From JAJPHF01 sp035293805 (GTDB taxonomy: Bacteria; Chloroflexota; UBA6077; JAJPHF01): a DNA stretch of 64,000 bases. The DNA lies in the NCBI GenBank assembly GCA_035293805.1, contig DATGMD010000062.1, positions 62,001 to 126,000 on the forward strand, written 5' to 3'. Below are positions 35,403 through 43,941 of this stretch, piece after piece; position 1 is the stretch's first letter; every line of letters starts with the position of its first letter. Below the pieces are notes generated by a model. It saw only the letters and a list, made by a program, of their open reading frames with translations. It had not been told where the DNA came from and did no database searches. Made by a program: the position numbers and the translations under genes.

Positions 35403-36479
35403 ATGGAAAGCAAGCGGCTGTTCAATTTCAGCGCGGGGCCAGCCACGATCCCGCCCGAAGTGCTCGACGCCTCCGCGCGGGCGCTGCTTGACTACAATGG
35501 CATGGGCGCCGGCATCGCCGAGCTGAGCCACCGCGGGCCGGAGGTCGACGCCGTCCTCGACGAGACGATCGCCCGCTGCCGCGCCCTGCTAGGCATCCCC
35601 GACAATTACGACGTACTGTTCTTGCAGGGCGGCGCCACGCAGCTGTTCACCACGATCCCCATGAACTTCCTGCGCGGCTCGGCCGACTACGTCGTCAACG
35701 GCGAGTGGACGACGAAGGCGGCCGAGGCGGCCCAGCCCTACGGCACCGTGAACGTCGTCGGCTCTAGCAAGGCGACCGGCTTCGACCGCACGCCGACCGA
35801 CTGGCAGCCCACGCCCGATGCCAGCTACCTCTACCTCTGCTCAAACGAGACGATCTACGGGACGCGCTGGCCCACCTTCCCCAACCATCCCTGCCTGATC
35901 GCCGACGTCAGCTCGGAGTTCCTGGCGCGGCCGCTGGACGTCGGCAAGTTCGCGCTGCTGTTCGGCGGCACCCAGAAGAACCTCGGCATCGCGGGCGTCG
36001 TGCTGGCCATCGTGCGGAAAGACCTCTACGAGCGCATCCCCGCCTCGGTGCCGCCGATCTTCAACTTCCAGGTCCACGCCAAGGCCAAGTCCTGCCTGAA
36101 CACGCCGCCGACCTTCGGCATCTACGTGCTGCTGGAGACCCTGCGCTGGCTGGAGCGCCAGGGCGGCCTCGCCGCGATCGAGGAGCGCAACGAGCGCAAG
36201 GCGGCGCTCGTCTATGACGCCATCGACGCCGCGCCGGCCTTCTACCGCGCCCCCGTGGCGAACCGCGCCGATCGCAGCCGCATGAACGTCGTCTTCCGCC
36301 TGCCCACCGAGGAGCTAACCGAGCGCTTCCTGGCCGAGGCCGAGGCCCAGGGCATGATCGGCCTGAAAGGCTACCGTACCGTCGGCGGCGTGCGCGCCAG
36401 CCTCTACAACGGCCTGCCCGAAGCCGGCTGCGCCGCCCTCGCCGCGCACATGCGCGCCTTCGCCGCCGCCCACGCCTGA
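35403..36479 (+). CDS. serC: Phosphoserine aminotransferase
   Basis: 358 aa PLP enzyme converting 3-phosphohydroxypyruvate and glutamate to phosphoserine in serine synthesis (and 3-hydroxy-4-phosphohydroxybutyrate to 4-phosphohydroxythreonine in pyridoxal phosphate synthesis). The family start FNFSAGPATIPPEVL, SHRGPEV, FLQGGATQLF, CSNETIYGT, and the PLP-Lys motif GGTQKNLGIAG (K192) are all present, and the length is normal. GGTGAGG precedes the ATG. It stands as a single gene, convergent with the M24-family gene on the other strand. No serA or serB is adjacent. Confidence 0.96.
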   Translation: MESKRLFNFSAGPATIPPEVLDASARALLDYNGMGAGIAELSHRGPEVDAVLDETIARCRALLGIPDNYDVLFLQGGATQLFTTIPMNFLRGSADYVVNGEWTTKAAEAAQPYGTVNVVGSSKATGFDRTPTDWQPTPDASYLYLCSNETIYGTRWPTFPNHPCLIADVSSEFLARPLDVGKFALLFGGTQKNLGIAGVVLAIVRKDLYERIPASVPPIFNFQVHAKAKSCLNTPPTFGIYVLLETLRWLERQGGLAAIEERNERKAALVYDAIDAAPAFYRAPVANRADRSRMNVVFRLPTEELTERFLAEAEAQGMIGLKGYRTVGGVRASLYNGLPEAGCAALAAHMRAFAAAHA

Positions 36480-36572
36480 CGCTCCGATTGGTCCCCGGCT
36501 TGGCCCACGTCCCGACGAAAGGCTCCGCCAGCCCCCATCCCCCGGTGGGGAAGGAGGGTCACGGACAAGGGG

Positions 36573-37844
36573 TCAGCACTCGACCGAGAGCAAGCCCGGC
36601 GGGCGCGCGCCCATGCGGCGCGCGCCCGCCGCCGTGACTTGCACGGTGTCAGCCCAGGTGATGCGCTCGCCGCGGTAGTCCGAGTCGCGCGGGTGGGCGC
36701 TCGGCTTCACGACGAACACCGTGGACGCTTCGAGCGGGCGGCTGAGCAGGTCGCCCGTGCCGCCGGCCGCGCGGTTCTCGACCACCAGTGGCCAATCGTC
36801 ACCCAGCCCGCGGCCGTGGATGATGATGCTCGTCCGGTACTTGGCCGAGCGCTCGCCCACGCCGCGCGCCGCGTCGATCACCTCCTGGAACGTGGCGCCG
36901 GGGCGCATCGCCGCCAGCGCCGCCGCGAACGCCTCGCGCTGCCACTGGAACATGTCCTGCACGTCGGCCGGCACCGGGCCGAGGAACAGCGGCTGCGCCT
37001 GCTGCGCGCAATAGCCCGCGTAGCGCGCCTCGATCTCGTTCTGGATGGCGTCGCCCTTCGCCATCACTCGCTCGGTGGCGATCGTCAGCCGCCGCGAGAG
37101 CCGGCCCCACGGCCCCGACAGCCACGAGAGCATGGTGGGAATCTCGCCGCCGTCGGCGATCATGGCCTGGATCATGTTGGCGTAGACGACGCTCTCCTGC
37201 ACGCCCGGCCGCGCGGTGGCGCGCATCGCCTCGACAGCCTTCTCGATAAGGTCTACCGACCGCTGCAGCATGGCGATCTCTTCGTCGCTCTTGACGTAGC
37301 GCGGGTAGCGGCAGAGGTCCGTGCCGTTCACGATCCGCGCCTGGGGCACCAGCTCGCGGACCCGCTCGACGGTGCCCCAGGCGGCCGTGCCCTCGGGCGC
37401 GCGGAGCACCCCCGCGAGCCCCGTGATCGCCACGACGAGGTCCGGCTTGCCCAGCTCGGCCGTTAGCTCCCGGAGCCGCCGGCCGATCGCCTCGCCCCAG
37501 CGCCAGTTGGTCGGCCGCAGGTCGCGCAGCCAGAAGGGGGCCGCGATGCCCCAGTAGAGATCGTTGATGGCGAACCCCGTCGGCTCGCCTTCGATAGGGA
37601 AGACGACGCCCGCGTCCACATTGTTCCCGCCGATCTGCGTCAGGTAGCGCACGTCGCTCTGCCAGTGGTCCCAATGGCCCGAGTTGTTCGTGCCCACCAG
37701 CACGTCCACCCCGGCCCGCGCCATCTCCGCGCGCACGGCCGCCCAGCGCCGGTCGCGCTCGGCCAGCGAGAAGCGGGGATATGGATACGACAGGTCCTGC
37801 GAGCGCGCGTACTCCTGCTGTCCAAGCTCGCGGAGCGCGGCCAT
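36573..37844 (-). CDS. M24/creatinase-like protein without metal ligands (copy 1)
   Basis: 423 aa with an N-terminal creatinase-type domain (FSLAERDRRWAAVRAEMARAGVDVLVG) and a C-terminal pita-bread domain. Comparing with prolidase or aminopeptidase P, the expected metal ligands are changed: GDAIQNEIEARYAGYCAQQAQ has Glu and Gln at the two Asp positions, VFVVKPSAHP has Lys for Glu, and WADTVQVT lacks the last Glu. The His of HGRGLGDD is kept. It is therefore probably a hydrolase of the metal-free creatinase type rather than a metallopeptidase (inference). It is followed closely by a paralogue on the same strand. Confidence 0.85.
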   Translation of the reverse strand: MAALRELGQQEYARSQDLSYPYPRFSLAERDRRWAAVRAEMARAGVDVLVGTNNSGHWDHWQSDVRYLTQIGGNNVDAGVVFPIEGEPTGFAINDLYWGIAAPFWLRDLRPTNWRWGEAIGRRLRELTAELGKPDLVVAITGLAGVLRAPEGTAAWGTVERVRELVPQARIVNGTDLCRYPRYVKSDEEIAMLQRSVDLIEKAVEAMRATARPGVQESVVYANMIQAMIADGGEIPTMLSWLSGPWGRLSRRLTIATERVMAKGDAIQNEIEARYAGYCAQQAQPLFLGPVPADVQDMFQWQREAFAAALAAMRPGATFQEVIDAARGVGERSAKYRTSIIIHGRGLGDDWPLVVENRAAGGTGDLLSRPLEASTVFVVKPSAHPRDSDYRGERITWADTVQVTAAGARRMGARPPGLLSVEC

Positions 37845-37874
37845 GCTCCCTCCTCTGCGTCGGGCCGGGTGGGC

Positions 37875-39095
37875 TCAGTTCAGGTGCCAGTAGTGCTCGA
37901 GCGGCCGCGTGCCCAGGCGCTCGGCACCCGTCGCCGTGACGACGACCGTGTCGCCCACGTGGCCCACGTCGTCCTGGCCGTTGTAGGTGGTCGTCGGCTT
38001 GACGACGAACACGTTGCCCACTTGCAGCGGCGCGGCGTCCACGGCCGGCTGCGATTGGTTCGTGATGAGCGGCCCGTCGTCGCCCAGCCCGCGCCCGTGC
38101 AGCGTGAGCGCCCCGGTCGCCTTCCCGCCGCGGTTGATGCGCTCGGCGGCAGCCTTCAACTCGCCGAAGGTGACGCCCGGCCGCATCGCCTGCACGATGT
38201 CCCAGAAACACTCAACGGCCGCCGCGTAAGCGTCGGGCGCCCAGGCCGGCACGTCGCCGAAGGTGACCGACTGGTCGAGCTGGCCCGTGTAGCCGCCCCA
38301 GCGGCCCTCGATCTCCACGTGCAGGTAGTCGCCGCTCCGCACCAGTCGGTGCGTGGGCTGCTCGATGCGGTGGTACGCGGCGCCGAACGGGCCCGACGTC
38401 CAGCCGAACATGATCGGCATGCTGCCGCCCGCCGCGATCGCCGCCTGGTACATCTGCGCCATGATGAGCGGCTCGAACACACCCACCCGTGCCGTCTGCA
38501 GCAGCGCGTGCAGGCTGCGCTCGGCGATCGCGGTGGCCTGGCGCAGGAAGGCGATCTCCTCGGGGCTCTTCACGAACCGCGCCTCGCCCATCAGGTCGGT
38601 CGCGCTGACGAAGCGCGCTTCGGGCAGCGCCGCTTCAAGCTGCCGCACCGCCGTATAGCCCGCGTAGCCGTCGCGCTGGCGCACGACCGCGTACGCGCCG
38701 TGGGTCAGGCCACAGATGCCGATCGTCGCGCGCTGCATGCCCGCTTCCTGCAAGCACTGGACGAGCGCGCGCGCCCAACCGCGCCCCGAGCGCATCGTCT
38801 CACCTACCCAATCGCCGGCGGGCCAGTAGCCGCCACGATTGGTGATCGCCGTGACCTTGCCTTCCAGCGGGAAGCAGACCTCGACCTCCTCGCAGTTGTT
38901 GCCGAGCTGCGTCAGGTAGCGCACGTCGGCCTGGTTGCGGTTGTGGGTGCCGGTGCTGTTCAGCCCCACGATGCAGTCGATGCCGTCGCGCCGCATGAGC
39001 GCGCGCACGCGGCCCCAGCGCCGCTCGCGCTCCTCCATCGAGAAGGTGGGGAGCTGCCAGTCCACGAACACCGGATCGCGCATCGCCTCGGCCAT
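37875..39095 (-). CDS. M24/creatinase-like protein without metal ligands (copy 2)
   Basis: 406 aa, paralogous to the neighbour 30 bases downstream. Domain order is the same (MEERERRWGRVRALMRRDGIDCIVG, then the pita-bread fold). The same substitutions occur at the metal positions: GDYLHVEIEGRWGGYTGQLDQ (Glu, Gln), VFVVKPTTTY (Lys), and VGDTVVVT (no Glu). HGRGLGDDGP is conserved. The shared pattern means the loss predates the duplication. The substrate is unknown: creatinase-type amidine/amide hydrolysis or a degenerate peptidase are both possible. Confidence 0.85.
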   Translation of the reverse strand: MAEAMRDPVFVDWQLPTFSMEERERRWGRVRALMRRDGIDCIVGLNSTGTHNRNQADVRYLTQLGNNCEEVEVCFPLEGKVTAITNRGGYWPAGDWVGETMRSGRGWARALVQCLQEAGMQRATIGICGLTHGAYAVVRQRDGYAGYTAVRQLEAALPEARFVSATDLMGEARFVKSPEEIAFLRQATAIAERSLHALLQTARVGVFEPLIMAQMYQAAIAAGGSMPIMFGWTSGPFGAAYHRIEQPTHRLVRSGDYLHVEIEGRWGGYTGQLDQSVTFGDVPAWAPDAYAAAVECFWDIVQAMRPGVTFGELKAAAERINRGGKATGALTLHGRGLGDDGPLITNQSQPAVDAAPLQVGNVFVVKPTTTYNGQDDVGHVGDTVVVTATGAERLGTRPLEHYWHLN

Positions 39096-39207
39096 CGCGC
39101 CCTCCCTTCGTCGTCATCTGCCCGATGCTAGAGCGTTTGCGGGCGGGAGGCAATGGAACCGCGAGGCGTGCGGGTGCGTACGGGCCGGTGCTGGGCGAAG
39201 CATCTGG

Positions 39208-39258
39208 CCAAGGATGGTGTGTCAGTTTGGCTACGCCAAACTGACACACCATCCTTGG
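39208..39258. terminator. Perfect 24-bp-arm hairpin after vapC
   Basis: Arms 39208-39231 and 39235-39258 are exact reverse complements with a TAC loop. It lies 8 bases after the stop of the shortened vapC (minus strand). There is no U-tract. The GGCTACGCC centre and flanking TTGG/CCAA are shared with the hairpin at 120-164. It could act as terminator or as the trace of a small mobile palindrome. Confidence 0.6.
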
Positions 39259-39266
39259 AAACCAGC

Positions 39267-39434
39267 TTAGAACGGCGCGCGCCAGCGCAGGCCGGCGAAG
39301 CGGGCGTAATCGCGGTCGGTGGTGATGAACTCGCTGCCCGACTCGATTGCCAGCGCAGCGAGGTAAGCGTCCGGGACCAGGTTGCCCCGCGCTGGCGTCT
39401 GGCGACACAGGATACTGATGTCAATCAGGAGCAT
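39267..39434 (-). pseudogene. vapC: VapC toxin with internal deletion
   Basis: A 55-codon frame overlapping the antitoxin end by 14 bases. It starts like a VapC PIN RNase (MLLIDISIL, first acidic residue D5) and at once continues with the last third of such a protein (GNLVPDAYLAALAIESGSEFITTDRDYARFAGLRWRAPF, with the C-terminal Asp residues). A full PIN domain is about 130 aa, so about 75 residues of the middle, including the central catalytic acid, are missing. It is read in frame across the junction, so a clean internal deletion is likely. It is almost certainly inactive as an RNase. Confidence 0.8.
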
Positions 39435-39672
39435 CGCGGCGATCCATCAGATCGAGCAGCGCCGCGGTGTCGTCGAGATCAACGCCAGGCTGGAGTCCGC
39501 GCCCCGCGTAGGTCGGCAGCGGCAGGCGGGGCCGTGGATGGGCTTGACGGCGACGTGCTAGCAGCTCCCGCACGGCTTGCTCCAGCAGCGCCGTCAGCGT
39601 CGTGTGGTCCTCGGCCGCAGCGCGCTTGATTTCGTGCAGCAGGTCCGGATCGAGGCGTACGGTGGTTCGCAT
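39421..39672 (-). CDS. vapB: VapB-type antitoxin
   Basis: 83 aa ribbon-helix-helix antitoxin and autorepressor. The N-terminal MRTTVRLDPDLLHEIKRAAAEDHTTLTALLEQAVRELL is the DNA-binding fold. The C-terminal part (PTYAGRGLQPGVDLDDTAALLDLMD) is the toxin-neutralising peptide. The gene is intact although its toxin partner has lost its centre. The A/T-rich upstream region holds a likely operator. The pair lies between the M24 genes and the cyclodeaminase gene with no clear link to either. Confidence 0.88.
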   Translation of the reverse strand: MRTTVRLDPDLLHEIKRAAAEDHTTLTALLEQAVRELLARRRQAHPRPRLPLPTYAGRGLQPGVDLDDTAALLDLMDRRDAPD

Positions 39673-39681
39673 ACGTCAAAG

Positions 39682-39704
39682 CATATTTAATTAGCATCAA
39701 TATG
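39682..39704 (-). promoter_or_regulatory. Candidate VapB operator/promoter
   Basis: Inverted repeat CATATT (39682-39687) and AATATG (39699-39704) in an A/T-rich island just before vapB. A TTGGAC box on the minus strand at about 39710 and AATATG/TAAATA downstream could serve as -35 and -10. Autoregulation by the antitoxin is typical of the family. Confidence 0.45.
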
Positions 39705-39853
39705 TCCAACCCGTCCGCTCCGCTGATACGACGCTCATCCCGGCCGGCCGATGCGCGCCGATCCGGTGGCCACCACGCGTGGTGAGCGTGGATGCATCCA
39801 AGGACGGGGGTATAATGGGCCCCTATCCAGAGAGCGCCGGGAGACGTGCCGAC

Positions 39854-40831
39854 ATGACGCTGCTGCTGTCCCAGGCCGACGTGGCGGGGCTGCTCGACCT
39901 GCCGCAAGCGATGCAAGCGACGCGCCAGGCGCTGCGCGAGCAGGCCGCCGGGGCCGTGACCGCCGTGCCGCCGCGCCACGTCAACGTGCCGCGCGGGGCG
40001 CTGCGCATCGTCAGCGGCGCGCTCCACCAGAGCCAGCGCATGGGCGTGCGCCTGGGCCCGGCCGCCGGATTCGTCGATGCGTCGGGCGGCGACCGCATGG
40101 TGGCGCTGCTGTACGACTCCGAATCGGGCGACCTCCTTAGCGTGATGGCCTATCCCTTCAGCCGGCTGCGGACGGGCGGCACGATCGGCGTGGCCACGGA
40201 GCTACTGGCGCGCGCGGACGCCCGCGCGGTGGGCATGATCGGCACCGGCCGCAACGCCCTGAGCCTGCTCCAGGCGGCCTGCCACGTGCGCCCGGTCGAG
40301 CGTATCCGCGTCCACAGCCGCAATCCCGAGCGGCGTGAGGCGTTCGCCGCGCGAACGCGGGAGGCGCTCGGCGTGCCGGTCGAGGCCACGGCCGAGGCCG
40401 CCGCCGCCGTGCGCGACGCGGACCTGGTCTACGTCGCTACCGACGCGCTGGAGCCCGTGCTCCACGCCGACTGGCTGGCGCCCGGCGCCTTCGTCGGCAG
40501 CATGGGCCGCCCCAGTGAGCTGGACCCATCCGTCTACCTCGCCGCCCACACCATCGTCGTCGGCGACCGCGAGCACGAGGAGCAGTACTTCGACGTGGGG
40601 CGCTACCCGCACCAGCTCCTCAAGCTGATCGACGCCGGCCAGCTCGACTGGTCGGCCGTCCACGAGCTGTGCGACGTGCTGGTGGGCCGGGCGCCGGGCC
40701 GCACGGCGCCCGATCAGACGATCGTTTTCAAGGAGTCGCAAGGCGGCTTCGGCGACGTCGCGTTCGCGAACTGGGTGTACGGGCGCGCATGCGAGCGCGG
40801 CCTCGGCCAGGAGTGGGAGTTCTACCAGTAG
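39854..40831 (+). CDS. Ornithine cyclodeaminase/mu-crystallin family protein
   Basis: 325 aa from ATG 39854 (GGGAGACG upstream). NAD(P)-dependent fold: LSQADVAGLLDLPQAMQATRQAL at the N-terminus, PPRHVNVPRGALRIVSGAL, VGMIGTGRNALSLLQAACHVRPVERIRVHSRNPERR (Rossmann, GxGxxA variant) and the C-terminal KESQGGFGDVAFANWVY. Members act as ornithine cyclodeaminases, alanine dehydrogenases, ketimine reductases or opine-type enzymes, and the sequence alone does not fix the substrate. It is followed 53 bases later by a solute-binding lipoprotein. A TATAAT lies at 39811-39816 without a good -35. Confidence 0.88.
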   Translation: MTLLLSQADVAGLLDLPQAMQATRQALREQAAGAVTAVPPRHVNVPRGALRIVSGALHQSQRMGVRLGPAAGFVDASGGDRMVALLYDSESGDLLSVMAYPFSRLRTGGTIGVATELLARADARAVGMIGTGRNALSLLQAACHVRPVERIRVHSRNPERREAFAARTREALGVPVEATAEAAAAVRDADLVYVATDALEPVLHADWLAPGAFVGSMGRPSELDPSVYLAAHTIVVGDREHEEQYFDVGRYPHQLLKLIDAGQLDWSAVHELCDVLVGRAPGRTAPDQTIVFKESQGGFGDVAFANWVYGRACERGLGQEWEFYQ

Positions 40832-40884
40832 GCGGTGCTTCCGGGGACCCCGCCCCCCCGCCACTACGGGACAGGAGCGCGAAC

Positions 40885-42027
40885 ATGAACCGCCCCCGCG
40901 CTTATCTCAGCGTCGCGCTGGCCTCGCTCCTCCTACTGGCCGCGTGCAGCGCGCCGGCCAGCCGCCCGGCCGCGCCATCCGCGAGCAGCGCCGCCGCTCC
41001 GGCCGCCGCGGCCACCGTCCCGGCCCCGTTGCAGGCGCTCATCGACGGCGCGCGCCAGGAGGGGCAGCTCACGCTGGTATGGGGCGAGAACACCGCGGGC
41101 GGGGCCGAGGGCGCGCGCCGCTGGGCCGACGGCTTCAATCGCCGGTACGGCCTGAACGTGGACGTGCGCTTCACACCCGGCCCGTCGATGCCCGAGGTGG
41201 CCGCCAAGATCGCCCAGGAAAACCAGGCCGGCCGCCCCGCTTCGAGCGACGTGCTGATCGGCTCCGAGGCGCACATCGTGTCGATGATCCAGGCCGATGC
41301 GCTGCTCCCGGTCGATTGGGCGAGCTGGGCGCCCAACATCCAGGACCCGCGTCTCATCGCGCCGGGCGGCGTCGCCGTCCAGCTCGCGTCGCGCGTCGTC
41401 GGCATCACCTACAACTCCGACCGCGTGCGCGGCGACGCCGTGCCAACCTCGCTGCAAGACGTGCTGAAGCCAGAGTACAAGGGCCGCATCGCCGCCACCC
41501 CCTACGCGGCGAACTTCGACCGCCTGGCCAGCCCGGAGCTGTGGGGCGAGCAGCGCACCGTCGACTACGTCACCAAGCTCGCGGACCAGGCATCTGGGCT
41601 CATGCGCTGCGGCGAGGTGAACCGCCTCCTGAGCGGCGAGTTCGACATGCTGGTGACCGATTGCGGTAGCTACGACGCCCACCGTATGCAGGCGCAGGGC
41701 GCGCCGCTAGGCCACGTCATCCCGTCGGACGCCGCCGAGATCGCCTACTGGTATCTCGGCGTGCCCCGCAACGCGGCGCACCCCAACGCGGCCAAGCTGT
41801 TCATCAACTACGTGCTCGGCCGCGAGGGCCAGGACATCCTGTACGAGCTGGACTTCAGCGACCACTACCTCGTGCCTGGCTCGAAGACGGCGGCCGAGGT
41901 CGAGGCGCAGCAGGCCAAGGGCGTGAAGTTCGCGCAGATCGACGTCCAGTTCGTGCAGCGCAACGACGAGAAGGAGCTGAGCCGCGTCCGCGACCAGCTC
42001 CAGAGCATCCTCCAGAGGAAGCGGTAA
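40885..42027 (+). CDS. Extracellular solute-binding lipoprotein (iron/polyamine-type fold)
   Basis: 380 aa, ATG after ACAGGAG. Lipoprotein signal with lipobox (LLLLAAC) and Ala/Pro-rich linker. The mature family 1 type solute-binding domain has LIDGARQEGQLTLVWGENT, VVGITYNSDRV, SLQDVLKPEYKGRIAATPYAA, AEIAYWYLGVPRNAAHPNAAKLFINYVLGREGQ. This resembles Fe(III)- or thiamine/putrescine-type binding proteins. No permease or ATPase gene is adjacent. The stop codon lies inside the first copy of the downstream tandem-repeat array. Confidence 0.88.
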   Translation: MNRPRAYLSVALASLLLLAACSAPASRPAAPSASSAAAPAAAATVPAPLQALIDGARQEGQLTLVWGENTAGGAEGARRWADGFNRRYGLNVDVRFTPGPSMPEVAAKIAQENQAGRPASSDVLIGSEAHIVSMIQADALLPVDWASWAPNIQDPRLIAPGGVAVQLASRVVGITYNSDRVRGDAVPTSLQDVLKPEYKGRIAATPYAANFDRLASPELWGEQRTVDYVTKLADQASGLMRCGEVNRLLSGEFDMLVTDCGSYDAHRMQAQGAPLGHVIPSDAAEIAYWYLGVPRNAAHPNAAKLFINYVLGREGQDILYELDFSDHYLVPGSKTAAEVEAQQAKGVKFAQIDVQFVQRNDEKELSRVRDQLQSILQRKR

Positions 42028-42430
42028 CCCCGGAAATGCAGGGGCGCTCCCGCGGAGGCCGTCACCCGCTACAAGCCGGGTACGGTAACCCCGGGGGTGC
42101 AGGGGCGATCCGGTGTTCGCCGCCTTCTGCTCCGCGCCAAATGCGGTAACCCCGGGGGTGCAGGGGCGATCCCCTGCCAGGGCCTGCCCCTTCCCTTCGT
42201 CTCCGGGGGTGGAGGGGCGCTACCCTGCCGGGGGCTGCTCCCGCCCCTCGTCCCGGGGGTGCAGGGGGCCTCCGTGCTGGCCGAGTCGCTCAAGGGGGGG
42301 CGTGGGCCTCGTCCCCGGGGGTGCAGGGGGACTCCCCTGCCGGGGGGCGTGGGGGGTGTCCCCCCACTAGCCCTCCTCCTAATTCTCCAGGGGGTGGGGG
42401 GGGTGCCCCCCCACCCCCTGGATTGGGGGC
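42023..42430. repeat. Degenerate tandem array with GGGGGTGCAGGGG core
   Basis: Fills the gap between two convergent genes. Six copies of a core (GGTAACCCCGGGGGTGCAGGGGCG in the best copies) start at about 42023, 42084, 42145, 42201, 42251 and 42311, with core-to-core distances of 61, 61, 51, 50 and 62 bases. A more decayed G-rich stretch follows up to about 42,430. The sequences between cores are also partly related (CCCCTGCC..., CTTCGTC). The array begins inside the last codon of the solute-binding gene. Confidence 0.75.
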
Positions 42431-42439
42431 CGGGGGGCG

Positions 42440-43636
42440 CTAGCTCCCCGCGATCAGCAGCTCCATCTTGCGGTCGCCCAGCTCGCGGTAGCCGTCGGCC
42501 GTGACCACCAGCGACGTGCCGCACACGATCCGGTCCTCGCAGTCATTCGCCACGACGGTTGGCGACACGCTGTAGATCATGCCCGCGCGCAGCGTGATGT
42601 CCGGTCGGCCGCCGCCGCCTCCGCCGCCATTCTGCTTCGCCACCCGGAAGGCCGGCCCCGCGAACTCGGGCACGTCGATGCCGTACTGGTGGATCTGGCC
42701 GTGCGGCGACCAGCGGAAGCCCTCGTCCGTACACGCCTGCTGATAGGCCGCGATGACCTGGTCGTGGGTTGCACCGTCGCGGAACGTCGCGAGCACCTTC
42801 TCGCGCACCCGCACCGCCGCCTCGAACAGCGCGCGGTGCAGCGGCCGCGGCTCGCCGAAGGAGATCACCGCATCGCTGTGGCCGGCGTAGTGCTGGTACT
42901 CGGCGTGGGCCGTCAGCGTGCCGATGTCGCCCGGCTGGATCTCGCGGTCCAGGCACACCTCGGCCAGGATCGGGTTCTGGTGCGCCTGCGGGCCGAAGTT
43001 GAACCCGACCTCGCTCTCCACGTCGCCGCCCGCCTCGACCATCGCCCGCTGTGCTTCCCCCACCACGATGGAGCCGCGCATTCCCGGCCGCGCGAACTCC
43101 TGGACGCGCGCCACGGCGATGTCGAACAGGCGATTCGCCCGGTCGATCAGGGCGATCTCCTCCTCGCTCTTGATCGTCCGCAGGTTGATCAGGATGTCCG
43201 AGACGTCCACCAGCTTCGCCTGCGGGAACGCCGCCTGCAGCTCGGTGTAGAAGCCGTGGCCCAGCCCGCCGACGCCCGCTCGCGTGCGCGTCAGACCGAT
43301 CGTGCCCCGCTCCAGCCCCAGCTCCTTGACGCGCGCAGCCATTGCGTCGCCGTTCGCGCGCACGTCGTTGATCCAGTCTTGCGCCTCGAGCAGCACCTGC
43401 GGCGAGACGTCCACCAGGTGCCGGCCGTTGAGCTGTACGGTGGGCGCCGCGTCGCCCTCGGTTGGCAGCAGTCCCACCTGCTCGCCCGGCAGGTGGTTCG
43501 TCAGGTAGAAGAGGTCACTGCCCGTTACGATCAAGCAGTCGACGCCCCGCGCGCGCAACTGCTCGCGGATGGCCGCGTAGCGGCGGTCGCGCTCCGCCAG
43601 CGAGAGCCGCGGCCCCGTAGACAACGTCTGCGCCAT
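42440..43636 (-). CDS. M24/creatinase-like protein without metal ligands (copy 3)
   Basis: 398 aa, a more distant paralogue of the two genes at 36.6-39.1 kb. It has the creatinase N-terminal domain (LSLAERDRRYAAIREQLRARGVDCLIVTGSDLFYLTNH) and the pita-bread domain (TIKSEEEIALIDRANRLFDIAV). At the metal positions it has GTLTAHAEYQHYAGHSDAV (Thr and His for the two Asp) and YSVSPTVV (Ser for Glu). A Gly-rich run of eight (GGGGGGGG) interrupts a loop before the C-terminal part. It is probably not a metallopeptidase. Transcription is convergent with the solute-binding gene. Confidence 0.85.
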   Translation of the reverse strand: MAQTLSTGPRLSLAERDRRYAAIREQLRARGVDCLIVTGSDLFYLTNHLPGEQVGLLPTEGDAAPTVQLNGRHLVDVSPQVLLEAQDWINDVRANGDAMAARVKELGLERGTIGLTRTRAGVGGLGHGFYTELQAAFPQAKLVDVSDILINLRTIKSEEEIALIDRANRLFDIAVARVQEFARPGMRGSIVVGEAQRAMVEAGGDVESEVGFNFGPQAHQNPILAEVCLDREIQPGDIGTLTAHAEYQHYAGHSDAVISFGEPRPLHRALFEAAVRVREKVLATFRDGATHDQVIAAYQQACTDEGFRWSPHGQIHQYGIDVPEFAGPAFRVAKQNGGGGGGGRPDITLRAGMIYSVSPTVVANDCEDRIVCGTSLVVTADGYRELGDRKMELLIAGS

Positions 43637-43941
43637 GCTGCACCTCCGCGCCCTGCGCCGCGCGCGGCGACCGGGCCTCTAGCCCCCCGCGCGCGGTCGT
43701 CAACCAGCCCGCGGCACGCTTGGCCGCGGCGCAGCCGATTCTAGCCCTGTCGGATAGCCCCGTCAATCCGCCGGGCAGTACGGCGAGTAGGGGGACCGGC
43801 GCTCGCGGCGAATCGGCGTGGCCGACCATTGCAAAAGGCAGGCCGCGGGCGACGCCCGCGGTATAGTGTTCCCGGCCTCGCCGGCCACGGGCGCCTGGGG
43901 CGCCCTCGGCTACGCAGCCTGCTGGCGAAGCGGAGGCGCTG

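Noticed and set aside
42023..42430. CRISPR array
   Set aside because: The cores are not palindromic CRISPR repeats, the intervening sequences are partly related to each other, unit lengths vary and no cas genes are present.
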